In this document: positions 27,648 to 36,516 of the stretch, one piece after another
Numbering within the stretch: position 1 is the stretch's first letter
Layout of the letters: every line of letters starts with the position of its first letter
From: Pseudodesulfovibrio sp. 5S69
GTDB taxonomy: Bacteria; Desulfobacterota; Desulfovibrionia; Desulfovibrionales; Desulfovibrionaceae
DNA: 64,000 nt
Direction of reading: 5' to 3'
Assembly: GCF_037094465.1 (NCBI RefSeq)
Contig: NZ_CP146609.1
Coordinates: forward strand, 1,179,501-1,243,500
Made by a program: the position numbers and the translations under genes
The notes under the pieces: generated by a model
Told to the model about the DNA's origin: nothing
Database searches by the model: none
The model's input: the letters and a program-made list of their open reading frames with translations, nothing else

Positions 27648-27666
27648 AAAAATCCTATCCAGTTGT

Positions 27667-28089
27667 TTAATCGTCCTTGGACATGACATAATCACAGTAG
27701 CTGCAAAAACCTCCGAAATGCTGTTCGTCAACGGAAATGCTAGTGCCGCATCTGAGGCACTCCTTGTATGATCGTGTGCTGCCGCATGCCAAACAAACGT
27801 CTTCATCGATGATATATGTTTCGCTAGAACATTCGGGACATGTCTCTGTCACTGGCCCGCATCCATCTCTGGCTGCTAGATAATTATCTCCATCGTAAGC
27901 GTCGTGTACGGCTGATTCCAGCACCTCATCAAGTCCAAATTCATGGCTTCCTTCTTCGCAGCACAAAGTCATGTTGTGAGAGTATCCACCGTTGCCTTTT
28001 GCTTTGATGAGCGTGGAGTTGCATCGTGGGCATCGCAGATGTGGTAGTATGTAGTAAAATGATTCGTATGGCCATTCGATCCTTTTCAA
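27667..28089 (-). CDS. Multi-zinc-ribbon protein, probably truncated at its 5' end
   Basis: 140 residues from TTG 28089, with cysteine pairs CPRC (about 20), CPEC (about 84), CLAC (about 95), CLRC (about 107) and CSYC (about 130): several zinc ribbons or rubredoxin-like knuckles. The frame upstream stays open and protein-like (YSIVLGEDYWTVLLENNDIF) to the DUF5131 stop at 28246 but contains no normal start codon. So the original 5' end has been lost or the TTG start is used. Likely nucleic-acid or protein binding. Confidence 0.6.
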   Translation of the reverse strand: MKRIEWPYESFYYILPHLRCPRCNSTLIKAKGNGGYSHNMTLCCEEGSHEFGLDEVLESAVHDAYDGDNYLAARDGCGPVTETCPECSSETYIIDEDVCLACGSTRSYKECLRCGTSISVDEQHFGGFCSYCDYVMSKDD

Positions 28090-28245
28090 ACTTTCATAGC
28101 ACCTTTTCTTTGCCGCTTCGAATATATCGTTGTTCTCAAGGAGGACTGTCCAATAATCCTCGCCTAAGACTATCGAGTATTTAATTGCAGGACAATAGTA
28201 CTGGAGGGTCGGGGCTCCGAGCCGCCGACATTGGTTACTCCCTGG

Positions 28246-29025
28246 TCAGATTGACGGTTTCAATGATGTCGACACTTGGCGAATTCCTCGCTCCTCGACG
28301 GCTTTCAAGTCGGGCCATTCCTCGTAGACCTCGCCGTCCAGCTTGTTCCCTCCTTTCTTCGGTTTGCCGCCGTAGCTGCCGACCTGTTTGAAGAAGAACG
28401 GGACGCCCGCCTCACGACATGTCGCCAGGATTTTGCGAGCCCAATCGAGCTTCATCTCACGGGCTCCCGTACCGGATTCGCCGCCTACGATCACCCAGTC
28501 GATGCCATCGAGCATTTCCGGGGTAAGGCCGACGAGTTCATCCAGGAGCGGTTCACAACTCAGGAATCGTACATTTGCCGGGACCTCCTTTAGGTGGGCG
28601 ATCCGGTCAAGGTGCTTGTTGCCCTCCACCGTCACACCACCCCATATGTTGGGAGACCATTCGAGCTCTCAGGCCATGTCCGCCATCCGCTTGGAGCGTT
28701 TGGTCAGGACCCTGTAGGTGTGCTGGTCGGCATCGTTCATTACGCGGAACATGCCGTGCAGAAATGCGTCGGGTACGTTCGCGTGGAAGGTGTCGCTCAT
28801 CGAATTGACGAAATAGAGCGTGGGTTTTTTCTTGCCCAACACTTCATCCATCACGCCGGGGTGACAGGTCACATCCGTACCATTGCGGTACTTTTCCAGA
28901 CCGAATCCCTTCAGTCGCGGGATCATCCGCAAAGCGTAGCAGTTCTTGCACCCGGCGGAGAGTTTATCGCAGCCGGTAATCGGATTGATCGTTTCCTCTG
29001 TCCAAGAGATTGTTGTTTTAGCCAA
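28246..29025 (-). pseudogene. DUF5131 (phage Gp37/Gp68-type) protein with in-frame stop
   Basis: It starts at TTG 29025 with AAGGAGG six bases upstream. Residues 8-30 hold ETINPITGC and a CxxxxxxGCKNCYA pattern typical of this radical-SAM-like phage family. An in-frame TGA at 28669-28671 follows RMADMA; the same frame continues as ELEWSPNIWGGVTVEGN with conserved CEPLLDELV and WVIVGGESG, and stops at 28246. Full length would be about 259 residues, the usual size. A CGA-to-TGA change would explain it. The two halves could be separate peptides, but loss of function is more likely. Confidence 0.8.
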
Positions 29026-29227
29026 GAGTAACCTCCTTGGCTGTCTAGTTGAATTCCCTATGCAACTGTTAAAAGAACGTTGGGCTTTCGATTGGGGAAT
29101 CGAGTGTTTTAACCCGTTGAAGATGTATAGATATGAATTTTGGGCCGTCGCCAACGAATTTACGTTTACAGTAAAGATCAGATATTGACTGTTAGCGTTT
29201 ACGTATTTTTGAGTGAGGGATAACTAG

Positions 29228-30400
29228 TTGCCATCGATAGTTCAGCGCAGACAGGCATTGGCCGGGGCCATGCGGAGACTCATCAAATTCCACAAGTTTA
29301 CCCGCCGAACGGACTGGGGTGCCGACACGATTCAAGATACGGACGCACGGCGGCTGCAAGGGGAACTGGTCGGCCTGTTCAGCGGGCTCTACGAACGTGT
29401 TGAGGTGGATGCGCAAGCACGATCCCGGCAGCGCTCAACTGGCGGGGAGTGCGTGGACATTGAGGAGATGTTTGAAGCAGCCAAATGCGTGCCCCTTGCA
29501 AAGTCGGAGAATGAGTATGCCCCGCCGGGGACAGGCATTATTCTCAATCTGTACCCCACTGAGGATGAACAGCTTTACGAGGAGCTATGGGAACCTGGCA
29601 GAGCAATTCCATTCCCGGTTCGCTACGCCGACCTGATCGAGTTCAATAACACTATGGAGCATTTCAGGCTCTCTCTCATAGCTTCTCACAAGAAATGGCA
29701 GGAACTGTATTTCGGCGGGGACGATGATCCGAAGGAGAGAGTCCAATTTCCTATTGTCGAAACGTTTTCCAGTAAGCGGACAGAGCCTTATGTTGGAGAG
29801 GAGTTTGGCTATTATATGCCGGATCATCATTTCAAGGCCATAACAAGGTATAAGGTCCTGGCCGGGAGTGAGTCGAAAGAAATATATTTGCTCACCACCG
29901 ACTCTGCCGACTTGCCGCACGATGCGATGGAGCGAGAAGTGATTAGTATCTTTTCCGGTGTGTGGCGTGATCTGAAAAGTTTCGCAGAATCACTTCTTGT
30001 CACTTACTATGACCATATCGGGTCATTCGCGAAAGTGCGTTCATGCAAAGAGTGCGGAGAGTTGCGTATGCCTCCTCGCGTCCATCCGACAAGAGAGGGG
30101 GTCTGTGATGAACATTGCAAGAACAGGTGGCATCTGAAAAACCGGTATAGCAACTGCCGAAGGCGGCACAACGAGGCTATGGGGCGTCACGAAAGCAAGT
30201 CGGCTCGAAAATTGAAGCCGCACCTTTTGACCTTTGAAGACTGTACTGCCGCCAACTGCCCGGATGAGAAGAAAGAGCGGAAGGGCTTTCACTGCATTCT
30301 CGCCGCAGAGAAAAATTATGACTACCTGTGCTCGATCGTTGAGGCTGACAAGAACTTTGCGCTTAAAGGCGATATGCTCAAGTTGCTCAAGAAGGTATGA
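29228..30400 (+). CDS. Unknown protein with C-terminal CGNR-like zinc finger
   Basis: 390 residues from TTG 29228, with GAGGG upstream; ATG 29270 is the alternative. The N-terminal two thirds is unassigned alpha/beta. Near residue 275 CKECGELRMPPR and CDEHCKNRWHLKNRY resemble the CGNR zinc finger (C-x2-C ... C-x3-C-x-NR), a nucleic-acid-binding element. A second group (CTAANC) follows. It is divergent from the DUF5131 pseudogene and upstream of two membrane-protein genes. Possibly a regulator; no close family recognised. Confidence 0.65.
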   Translation: MPSIVQRRQALAGAMRRLIKFHKFTRRTDWGADTIQDTDARRLQGELVGLFSGLYERVEVDAQARSRQRSTGGECVDIEEMFEAAKCVPLAKSENEYAPPGTGIILNLYPTEDEQLYEELWEPGRAIPFPVRYADLIEFNNTMEHFRLSLIASHKKWQELYFGGDDDPKERVQFPIVETFSSKRTEPYVGEEFGYYMPDHHFKAITRYKVLAGSESKEIYLLTTDSADLPHDAMEREVISIFSGVWRDLKSFAESLLVTYYDHIGSFAKVRSCKECGELRMPPRVHPTREGVCDEHCKNRWHLKNRYSNCRRRHNEAMGRHESKSARKLKPHLLTFEDCTAANCPDEKKERKGFHCILAAEKNYDYLCSIVEADKNFALKGDMLKLLKKV

Positions 30401-30479
30401 CGTCGCCCCAAAGTTGCTGTTTGGCAAATCTCGATGAATAGTATAATCGGTATTGCTGAATAGAAACAGAGAGTCTTGA

Positions 30480-30890
30480 ATGAGTAACATGTTTTTATTT
30501 TTGGTTTTCGCCGGGTTGGCTGCGCTGGGTGCAGTTGCTCTTGTTTGTCGGGCTTATGTCTTGGGCAATAGATCAGAGACAAAGAGTAATGGGTGGACAC
30601 TCCTCGTTGGGGCTTTGGCTGTCGTCATATTAGCAGTGCCTTGCAGCGTCATTGCTTTTGTTGGTCATGCATTTATCGATGTTAATTCTGATCTTGATTG
30701 GGTTAAATCAATTACGTCTTGGATCGTTGTGCCTCCACTATGCTACTATTTGTTATATTGTTTGGCTCGCCGGTTTCACTTTTTTAGGACATACTCATGT
30801 AAGTCTTGGGTCCTACTCGCGTATTCAGGTGTATTGACTACCTGGGCATTTGAGGCACTGATAATGTACGAGTTAGCCACAACATCATGA
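30480..30890 (+). CDS. Small membrane protein
   Basis: 136 residues with four probable membrane helices (about 3-24, 38-63, 77-93 and 105-128). There is no signal motif or catalytic pattern. AT-rich; same strand as the following membrane-protein gene 61 bp downstream. Function unknown. Confidence 0.55.
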   Translation: MSNMFLFLVFAGLAALGAVALVCRAYVLGNRSETKSNGWTLLVGALAVVILAVPCSVIAFVGHAFIDVNSDLDWVKSITSWIVVPPLCYYLLYCLARRFHFFRTYSCKSWVLLAYSGVLTTWAFEALIMYELATTS

Positions 30891-30951
30891 TGGTTATAGG
30901 GAGAGGTTTTTCACCTCCCCACTAGAATTTATTTGAAGTATTGGAATTGCC

Positions 30952-31425
30952 GTGACTCGCTCAACTAAGAACAAACTTATCTTTGCAACCGGCATTGGGT
31001 GCATAGCTCTCGGCTACTCTCTTTGGATGTTTGTTGGCATGTACAATCCAGACGATATGTCGCTCACGCTGCCTCCTACTTTGGCCGCACCGGTAGGGGC
31101 TTTCGTTTTTGCTGCACTGTGTTGGTATGTTGTAATTGAGAAACTGTGCAGATGCGGCACAGTGGCAGGGGTAATAATTGGAGTTATGTCGAGTTGGTCA
31201 ATTTTTGCCTCTGGATTATCGGCAGCTTTGATCCCCGCGGTCATAACCGGAAACGGTTTCAGCAACATCGAAGATATTGTCGTTTTTGTCGGGATAGTAT
31301 TTGGAAGTGGCCCGTTGATTCTATTCTTTGCATGGGGCTGGGTTCCGGTCCTGTTGTGTCTGCTTTGGGGTTCCTTTTGGGTCCCCTATAGTAACACTGG
31401 GGCAACGAAAAAGTCGGAAGGATAA
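30952..31425 (+). CDS. Small membrane protein
   Basis: 157 residues from GTG 30952, with four to five probable membrane helices (about 9-27, 40-60, 70-100, 106-125 and 127-147). No family recognised. It ends in a bidirectional terminator shared with the convergent 491-residue gene. Confidence 0.55.
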   Translation: MTRSTKNKLIFATGIGCIALGYSLWMFVGMYNPDDMSLTLPPTLAAPVGAFVFAALCWYVVIEKLCRCGTVAGVIIGVMSSWSIFASGLSAALIPAVITGNGFSNIEDIVVFVGIVFGSGPLILFFAWGWVPVLLCLLWGSFWVPYSNTGATKKSEG

Positions 31426-31439
31426 TCCTTTCCGACTTT
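31409..31439. terminator. Bidirectional terminator
   Basis: AAAGTCGGAAGGA and its near-complement (one extra T) flank a short loop between two convergent genes. A-run and T-run ends allow use from either side. Confidence 0.7.
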
Positions 31440-31446
31440 GGCCATG

Positions 31447-32922
31447 CTATCGAACCGGTGGCAACACCGGCATAGACTCAATTACGGTCTTGGCTGCTTT
31501 TCCTAATTCTTCTTTGGAGGGCACCAGGTGAGAAGCTCCTGTTAATACGGAGCGGCCTGCTTTTCCGAATTCCCTCTGCGATATGAACTCGCCTCCAACC
31601 TGAAGCGATTCCTTGAGTGCCTTAGGGTCAAGCATATCCATTCGGTCAACTGCCTGAATTACCTTGTCGATATCCTCCTGCGGCAGATCAGCCAAACCAG
31701 CTTCCAGATACGCCTCCGAGTGCGAATCATACGCCTTTTCTTTCAGTTCCTCAGGTTTGGATTCATCCCATTTCCCGCTACGAAGCCCTGACTCCATTTT
31801 GACCTGGAGCAGATCCTTGGTTCGCTCCATCCACTCCTGCCCTTTTTTGGAAAGTCCCGGCTTCAGCTTGTCAAATCGTTTGACATACTTATCGCCGTAC
31901 TCCCGATAGTAGGCCGGGGCTGTCTTGCCGGGATTTCGTTCCTCGAAGTCCTTGGCTCTTTTTTCGTAGTACGCGGTTTTGCCGAGTTCATCTTTGATCC
32001 ATGTAGGCTTTGCTCCCGGCTGCTGCCTGTAGTGCTCTTCAACCTCTTTTGCGCTGTTGCCGGTCTCTTTCTCCCACTCTCCGATGAGATGTGCGGCTTG
32101 CGTTGAGTTGCCGGGCTTGGCGGCTTCGGCCTCCATCTTACGGGCATGTTCCGTAGAAGATTTGGCAGGCGCTGCCTGTCGATCTTCACTTTTTTCCATG
32201 ACTGCGGTTGCTTTTTGTTGCGCCGGATTGTCGCCGTCACCGCTGTCCTCCATTGCAGAAGCCTCTAAATTCTTGGCCGCCTCCACCCCCGCATACCCCA
32301 GGTACTTGCCGTACATGGCATCGGCGTCCTTCTCGTCGAACCTGGCCTCGGACAGCACGTACTTGTTGATGAGGTCGAAGGCAGCGTCATCGTGGGCCTT
32401 GACGCCTTTTTCGTCCCTGGCTCCGAGTGCGCCTTGGGCGATACGCTGCAACCCCTTGTCGAGGACGCTTCGGGACCGCTCGTTGAGCTTGTCCACGGCG
32501 AATTGGTGCCCTTGCTTCAGGAAGCCGTCCTTGATGCCGGGCAGAGACTTCGAGAGCGCCTCGTGCCGCTTGCCGCCCTTGGGCACGCCGGAAAGGATGG
32601 AGTGCTCGTAGTCGTCGAATTGCTTCTTGAGGTTGGTGGCGTCCTTGGACGGATTGCTGCCGGTGACGTTCTTCCGCCAGTCGGCCAGCCCCTTGCCGAA
32701 GAAGTCGTGCGCCTCGTTTTCCTTTTCGACGATGGTGTTGAGCCGGTCCAGGTCGTGGTAGGCGTCCCGTTTTTGCTGCCGCTGCTGTTGCTGTTGATTC
32801 TGATTGTTGAAACCGATGCCCAGTTCCAGGGCGGACTTGCGCTGGCCGGGCGTTGCGTTGCCGAGCATCTTCTTCTGCTTGTCGGGGTCCATGCTGATGA
32901 GTGATTTTCCAAAGTCGAACAT
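31447..32922 (-). CDS. Large hydrophilic protein, phage- or secretion-like, function unknown
   Basis: 491 residues, very charged, no signal peptide or membrane segment. A poly-Gln run (NNQNQQQQQRQQ) is at about 39-50. The middle is helical and alanine-rich, probably coiled coil. The C-terminal part has YGDKYVKRFDKLKPGLSKKG and YDSHSEAYLEAGLADLPQED. I recall similar C-termini in phage internal or toxin-like proteins but cannot name the family. ATG 32922 follows AGGAGG. It lies downstream of the six-gene cassette on the same strand after a 410-bp gap. Confidence 0.6.
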   Translation of the reverse strand: MFDFGKSLISMDPDKQKKMLGNATPGQRKSALELGIGFNNQNQQQQQRQQKRDAYHDLDRLNTIVEKENEAHDFFGKGLADWRKNVTGSNPSKDATNLKKQFDDYEHSILSGVPKGGKRHEALSKSLPGIKDGFLKQGHQFAVDKLNERSRSVLDKGLQRIAQGALGARDEKGVKAHDDAAFDLINKYVLSEARFDEKDADAMYGKYLGYAGVEAAKNLEASAMEDSGDGDNPAQQKATAVMEKSEDRQAAPAKSSTEHARKMEAEAAKPGNSTQAAHLIGEWEKETGNSAKEVEEHYRQQPGAKPTWIKDELGKTAYYEKRAKDFEERNPGKTAPAYYREYGDKYVKRFDKLKPGLSKKGQEWMERTKDLLQVKMESGLRSGKWDESKPEELKEKAYDSHSEAYLEAGLADLPQEDIDKVIQAVDRMDMLDPKALKESLQVGGEFISQREFGKAGRSVLTGASHLVPSKEELGKAAKTVIESMPVLPPVR

Positions 32923-33332
32923 AGCCGATTTCCTCCTGTCGGGATGTTGATTGTTCAGAGATCAGACATCCTAACCCCGGTTTTCCGCCCAGGAGGGAAA
33001 CGGGAGAAAAAGGGTACTAAAAGGAGAGAAAAAGCATAAAAAGGGAACTTGACATGGTTTCAGCGAGCCTGTTCGAAAAAATGTTCGCCGAATAATATGT
33101 TATGATAGTTGTTTCAATATGTTGCGACGTTGTCTTTCTGCTTTTCCCAAGACGTCGGAAATGGCTCGGGACAAGAAAGGGGTACGAAGGGGTACCAAAA
33201 GGATAAAAAGGAAGGGTACCCACTCTGTGGGAGTGGGGAGAAAGACTGCTTCGGATAAAGCGTGTGTTTTTAAGTTGTTGCTGGATGTCTAAAATAATGC
33301 AGAATTCTATTCTGATTTCTGACGAGAAAGGG
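32923..33332. other. Gene-free 410 bp with purine-rich GGTAC repeats
   Basis: No supported gene; a 68-codon minus-strand frame is low complexity. Bases 33005-33055 and 33177-33233 carry repeated GGTAC cores followed by AAAAGGA runs. TTGACA occurs at 33051. The minus-strand leader of the 491-residue gene, with AGGAGG, is at the left end. Confidence 0.45.
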
Positions 33333-33530
33333 TTATCCCAGTATCGCCCCGCCCAACTGCATCCACCAGGAAGGCTCTTCCGGCGGAAAAAGCCATGTGC
33401 CTATTTTGAAGAGCAGGAAGGCAACCACCAGATATATGCCGACGAATGCCGGGAGATTGCCCGCACCAATTTGGGCCACGATGATGGCGGTGACGAGAAA
33501 CGCTACGACCAGCACGATGAATGTGAGCAT
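33333..33530 (-). CDS. Small two-helix membrane protein
   Basis: 65 residues with two membrane helices (about 3-22 and 27-47), ending in a WWMQLGGAILG segment. Last gene of a minus-strand cassette of six small genes with gaps of 0-20 bp. No family recognised. Confidence 0.55.
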   Translation of the reverse strand: MLTFIVLVVAFLVTAIIVAQIGAGNLPAFVGIYLVVAFLLFKIGTWLFPPEEPSWWMQLGGAILG

Positions 33531-33538
33531 GACCTTTC

Positions 33539-33757
33539 CTACCTGCTCATGATGGCAATGCGTTTGGCGCAGTTGTAGCAGATGTTTTCATTCTCCTTGC
33601 CTTCGACGTAATGATTCTTTTTGACCCTGGTGTTGGTTTTCCCGCAGGAATTGCAGGTTCCGACCAATGTGAAGCCCTGCCTTGCGGCATGTTCATCCGC
33701 CTGCTTTTGCTTTTTCGCTCTTTCTTCCGCAATGTTCTCTTTCAACCATTTCAGCAT
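33539..33757 (-). CDS. Small zinc-ribbon protein
   Basis: 72 residues. A lysine/glutamate-rich helix (1-25) is followed by CNSCGKTNTRVKK (C35, C38) and ICYNCAKR (C60, C63), a classic two-CxxC zinc ribbon. It starts 20 bp after the TerB-like gene stop and ends 8 bp before the two-helix protein. Probably binds nucleic acid or another cassette protein. Confidence 0.65.
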   Translation of the reverse strand: MLKWLKENIAEERAKKQKQADEHAARQGFTLVGTCNSCGKTNTRVKKNHYVEGKENENICYNCAKRIAIMSR

Positions 33758-33777
33758 GACTACTCCCGTGTAATCCG

Positions 33778-34173
33778 TTAGGCGTTCAAAATGAGTATCC
33801 GGCCACGCTCAAGGACTTTCCAATAGTCCTGGAGCCAGTCTTCGAGTTCTTCCAGTTTGGGTATGGGAATGGAGATGAAATCGGCCAAGTCTTCAATTCG
33901 CCGCTTCTCCGCTTCGGCGTAATCTCCGTCGATATGCGCGATGGTGATGCAGTCCCTCAGTAGAGACATTTTCGCGGCATGGGAGATGTCCCGGAGGTGC
34001 TCCAGGGGTACGGGCTGGGCCAACTCTTCGGAAGCAACGCCCCAGAGCTTTGCTTGCAGTGCGATGTACTCCCGCTCCTTGTCGTCGATATGACCGTCCG
34101 CTTCGGCAACTTTGAACAAGTAGGAGAGATATGCCTTGGCTTCGGTCCTGGTCAGGTCGTTGGTGTCCAGCAT
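33778..34173 (-). CDS. TerB-like helical protein
   Basis: 131 residues, all helical. The paired acidic motifs EADGHIDDKEREYI (about 28-41) and HIDGDYAEAEKRRI (about 81-94) match the TerB/tellurite-resistance fold, which binds divalent metal through these acidic turns and is used in membrane-linked stress and defence systems. The start directly abuts the stop of the glycine-zipper gene (34174). The fold call is fairly good; its role is unknown. Confidence 0.72.
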   Translation of the reverse strand: MLDTNDLTRTEAKAYLSYLFKVAEADGHIDDKEREYIALQAKLWGVASEELAQPVPLEHLRDISHAAKMSLLRDCITIAHIDGDYAEAEKRRIEDLADFISIPIPKLEELEDWLQDYWKVLERGRILILNA

Positions 34174-34524
34174 CTACTTGTCCTCGTACAATGCCTTGTT
34201 TTTGTGATCGCGCGATATGCCGGATTTGATGGCTTTTCCGGCCAGTCCCGCTACAGCGGCACCGGCTATTGCTGCTCCGACGGTCCAGCCTATCGGGGTG
34301 CTTGCCACGAACACGCCGCCCAAAGCGCTGGCCAGGGTCGTTGATCCGAGCAGGGTGGTCGCTCCCGCCGCGCCCGCGACCGTTCCGGCAGCGGCGGCTC
34401 CTCCGGCGGCTCCGCCGAGCAGGTTGGCTGCCGAGCCGAGCAGCGTTCGTTTGTGTCTCTTCCTTGCCCTGTCCTTGAATTTGTCCAAGTCTTCAGCGGT
34501 GACGGATGAGAGATCGAGCGGCAT
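34174..34524 (-). CDS. Glycine/alanine-zipper membrane protein
   Basis: 116 residues. A basic N-terminal helix (DKFKDRARKRHKR) is followed by Gly/Ala-rich hydrophobic segments at about 30-60 and 65-97 (GGAAGGAAAAGTVAGAAG), a glycine zipper that can pack in or perforate membranes. ATG 34524 has TAGGAGG upstream. It sits between TerB-like and another membrane protein, suggesting a membrane complex. Confidence 0.62.
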   Translation of the reverse strand: MPLDLSSVTAEDLDKFKDRARKRHKRTLLGSAANLLGGAAGGAAAAGTVAGAAGATTLLGSTTLASALGGVFVASTPIGWTVGAAIAGAAVAGLAGKAIKSGISRDHKNKALYEDK

Positions 34525-34532
34525 TGGCCCTC

Positions 34533-35012
34533 CTACAGTGTTTCCTTGACCGCCTGGAATATCTCCACCACCAGACGGTAGAACTCCTTGGCCGCCAACA
34601 CGGCGGCTTGAATGGTGCTGTCGGTGGATTCTCCCCGATCCCGCAAGTCGATCATCATCCCGGCGATACTGGCGTAAGGGATGGCGATAATTGCCACCAG
34701 GGGAGCGAGTATCGGTCCGATCCAGGGAATCATGCTTGTCAACAGGCTTGCTGAAACACCTAAGGCGATACCCAGAGCCAAATTGGGGTTGCGCTGCACA
34801 AACTCAATGATTTTGCAGCAAATGATTTTGCCGATGCCGACCAGCTTGGCGCCGATTCTTTTGGTGTTGTCCCAGAGGTCGAGCATCACTTCCGTGATCT
34901 GGAATGGGACGCCCATCTTGTGGAGCAATGCGCCGGCTTTGATTTTGTCTATGTCGGTAAATTCCGTCTCCCATGTTTCAAGCTGCTGGACCGCTATGGC
35001 GGTTGTCGTCAT
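34533..35012 (-). CDS. Membrane-associated protein of the TerB cassette
   Basis: 159 residues from ATG 35012. The N-terminal half is soluble (LETWETEFTDIDKIKAGALL). Two hydrophobic helices lie at about 85-125 (GIALGVSASLLTSMIPWIGP and following). A helical amphipathic end follows. No family recognised. It is 8 bp from each neighbouring gene. Confidence 0.58.
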   Translation of the reverse strand: MTTTAIAVQQLETWETEFTDIDKIKAGALLHKMGVPFQITEVMLDLWDNTKRIGAKLVGIGKIICCKIIEFVQRNPNLALGIALGVSASLLTSMIPWIGPILAPLVAIIAIPYASIAGMMIDLRDRGESTDSTIQAAVLAAKEFYRLVVEIFQAVKETL

Positions 35013-35020
35013 GTCGGCTC

Positions 35021-35320
35021 CTAGAGGTTCTTGACCCAACTGGCGTTAGGATTGTTGTTGGCGAAGTATGAATTCAGGTGTTTCCCTTCCAGGGTGTAGA
35101 CCATCACTCGCCGGTCGTGTTTGAGCAGGTAGATTTTGTTGTCATAGATTTGCAGTTCCCTGTTGCCCTTGTCGTGACAAGCAAGAAGCGGTTTTAGCCT
35201 GTAGCCCACCTCGTTGTAGACGAAGACATCGCCGTTGGGTTCAAGGCGAATCTGCTGTGCAAGGTTGCCTATGGTCTGAGCCGAGTCGCCGTTGGAAAAA
35301 AGTTTCTTGAAGAATCCCAT
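35021..35320 (-). CDS. First protein of the TerB cassette, unknown
   Basis: 99 residues from ATG 35320, preceded by AAGGA. Small beta-rich domain (DVFVYNEVGYRLKPLLAC, RELQIYDNKIYLL, RVMVYTLEGKHL), ending NNNPNASWVKNL. No signal or membrane helix. The longer frame to 35452 is rejected for lack of a ribosome site. First gene of the six-gene operon and divergent from the XRE regulator, with a 156-bp shared promoter region. Confidence 0.6.
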   Translation of the reverse strand: MGFFKKLFSNGDSAQTIGNLAQQIRLEPNGDVFVYNEVGYRLKPLLACHDKGNRELQIYDNKIYLLKHDRRVMVYTLEGKHLNSYFANNNPNASWVKNL

Positions 35321-35476
35321 GTCTGTTCCTTTTCGATTGAGTGTGAATAATACCGTTACATAGAATTTCAGTCGAATATTCTGTCTTTCAGTAGAAAAAT
35401 CAAGTATAAATTCAACCTTTGGCTTGTGTATACCCCACCGATAGGCGGTCAAAATGGTTGTCCAAAGGAGCAGAGC

Positions 35477-35797
35477 ATGGACGACCTCGCAAAACGCTTG
35501 GGCGGAAGGATCAGGAAGCTGAGAAAAAGCCGTGGGCAGACCCAGGAACAGTTGGCCCAGGAGGCCGGTGTCAGCGACAAGTATCTGAGCGAAGTGGAGC
35601 GCGGCGTGAGCAAGGTGTCTGTCGAAGTCCTTGATAAGGTCGCCTCCGGCCTGAATGTCGAACTCCGTGACCTTCTCGCCATGGACCTTGAGGAGGACCG
35701 CAAGCAGATGGAAGACTACCTTGTCCGACTCATCAGAGGTGCCAGTGACGAGCAGCTTGTAATGCTCCAGCGGGTTGTCCGAGCGATCCTGGTGTAG
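35477..35797 (+). CDS. XRE-family transcriptional regulator
   Basis: 106 residues from ATG 35477, with AAAGGAG six bases upstream. The helix-turn-helix covers about 10-65 (TQEQLAQEAGVSDKYLSEVE and GLNVELRDLL), and a short C-terminal helical dimerisation part follows. Divergent from the TerB-like cassette, so it probably controls it and itself from the shared 156-bp region. Confidence 0.85.
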   Translation: MDDLAKRLGGRIRKLRKSRGQTQEQLAQEAGVSDKYLSEVERGVSKVSVEVLDKVASGLNVELRDLLAMDLEEDRKQMEDYLVRLIRGASDEQLVMLQRVVRAILV

Positions 35798-35916
35798 GCC
35801 GGGTGCTCTTCCGCCTCTGTGGGACCTCTCAGGCGGAGCCTATAATAATGGGGGAGTCCCTTCCCGGATGGCCTGGATGTCCCGGATTTTCCTTCATACG
35901 GACGGGCCAGAAAAAA

Positions 35917-36303
35917 CTATTCATCCTCTGGCAGGCAGATCGTCATGACTGGCTCGCCTTCATCGCCCGGACCGACAATCGCTACGCATTGCACTTTCTC
36001 GAAGCGTGGCCCCTCTCCCATCAGAAAGAGCACTTCGAAGTAGACCCGCTCGCCATCCCAGCGAACTTTGGCCGCGTAGAACGTCATCAAGAGCACGTCA
36101 CGAAGACGCCCACTGATGCTCTGGCCTTCGCCGTCGAGTCCGTCAGGCGGCACGATGTAGCCGTTGTAAAGGTGGTCGGAGATCGCTACGGGTACTTTGA
36201 AGCCGGTCTCGTTGGCTTGGTCTGTTACGTCGATCAAAACTCCGTCTTCAATTGCTTGTTTGCGCGAATATGAGTAAATCAGCTCGAGGCCTTCAAAGCT
36301 CAT
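35917..36303 (-). CDS. DUF6573-like protein
   Basis: 128 residues from ATG 36303, with AAGGAG six bases upstream. The N-terminus ELIYSYSRKQAIEDGVLIDVT is the pattern I associate with DUF6573, a small protein family frequent on mobile elements and often near antirestriction genes. No membrane segments. It lies between the XRE gene and the RM operon on the opposite strand. Function unknown. Confidence 0.65.
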   Translation of the reverse strand: MSFEGLELIYSYSRKQAIEDGVLIDVTDQANETGFKVPVAISDHLYNGYIVPPDGLDGEGQSISGRLRDVLLMTFYAAKVRWDGERVYFEVLFLMGEGPRFEKVQCVAIVGPGDEGEPVMTICLPEDE

Positions 36304-36516
36304 TGGAATCTCCTTCAAATTTGGGTTGTTGTAAAAATTGAAGGATACCCTTGGGCTGGGGCTGTGGTCACGGAAGAGAATGTCACTCCATGGATGTTCT
36401 TGTGTAACAGCGTGAAAACTATGAATAACCTTGCCAGCTCTTGGTGAGTGTTTTATAGACAGTCTTAAAATTGCTTACCTTTAGCCTGAAGCGAATGAAC
36501 TAAATCAGAAGACAAA

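Noticed and set aside
28669..28671. TGA in the DUF5131 gene as selenocysteine
   Set aside because: Position is not a known redox site in this family, and no SECIS-like hairpin was recognised next to it; a CGA-to-TGA nonsense change is simpler.
33017..33223. 68-codon minus-strand gene upstream of the 491-residue protein
   Set aside because: Low complexity (repeated Pro-Phe-Tyr from the GGTAC repeats) and no ribosome site.
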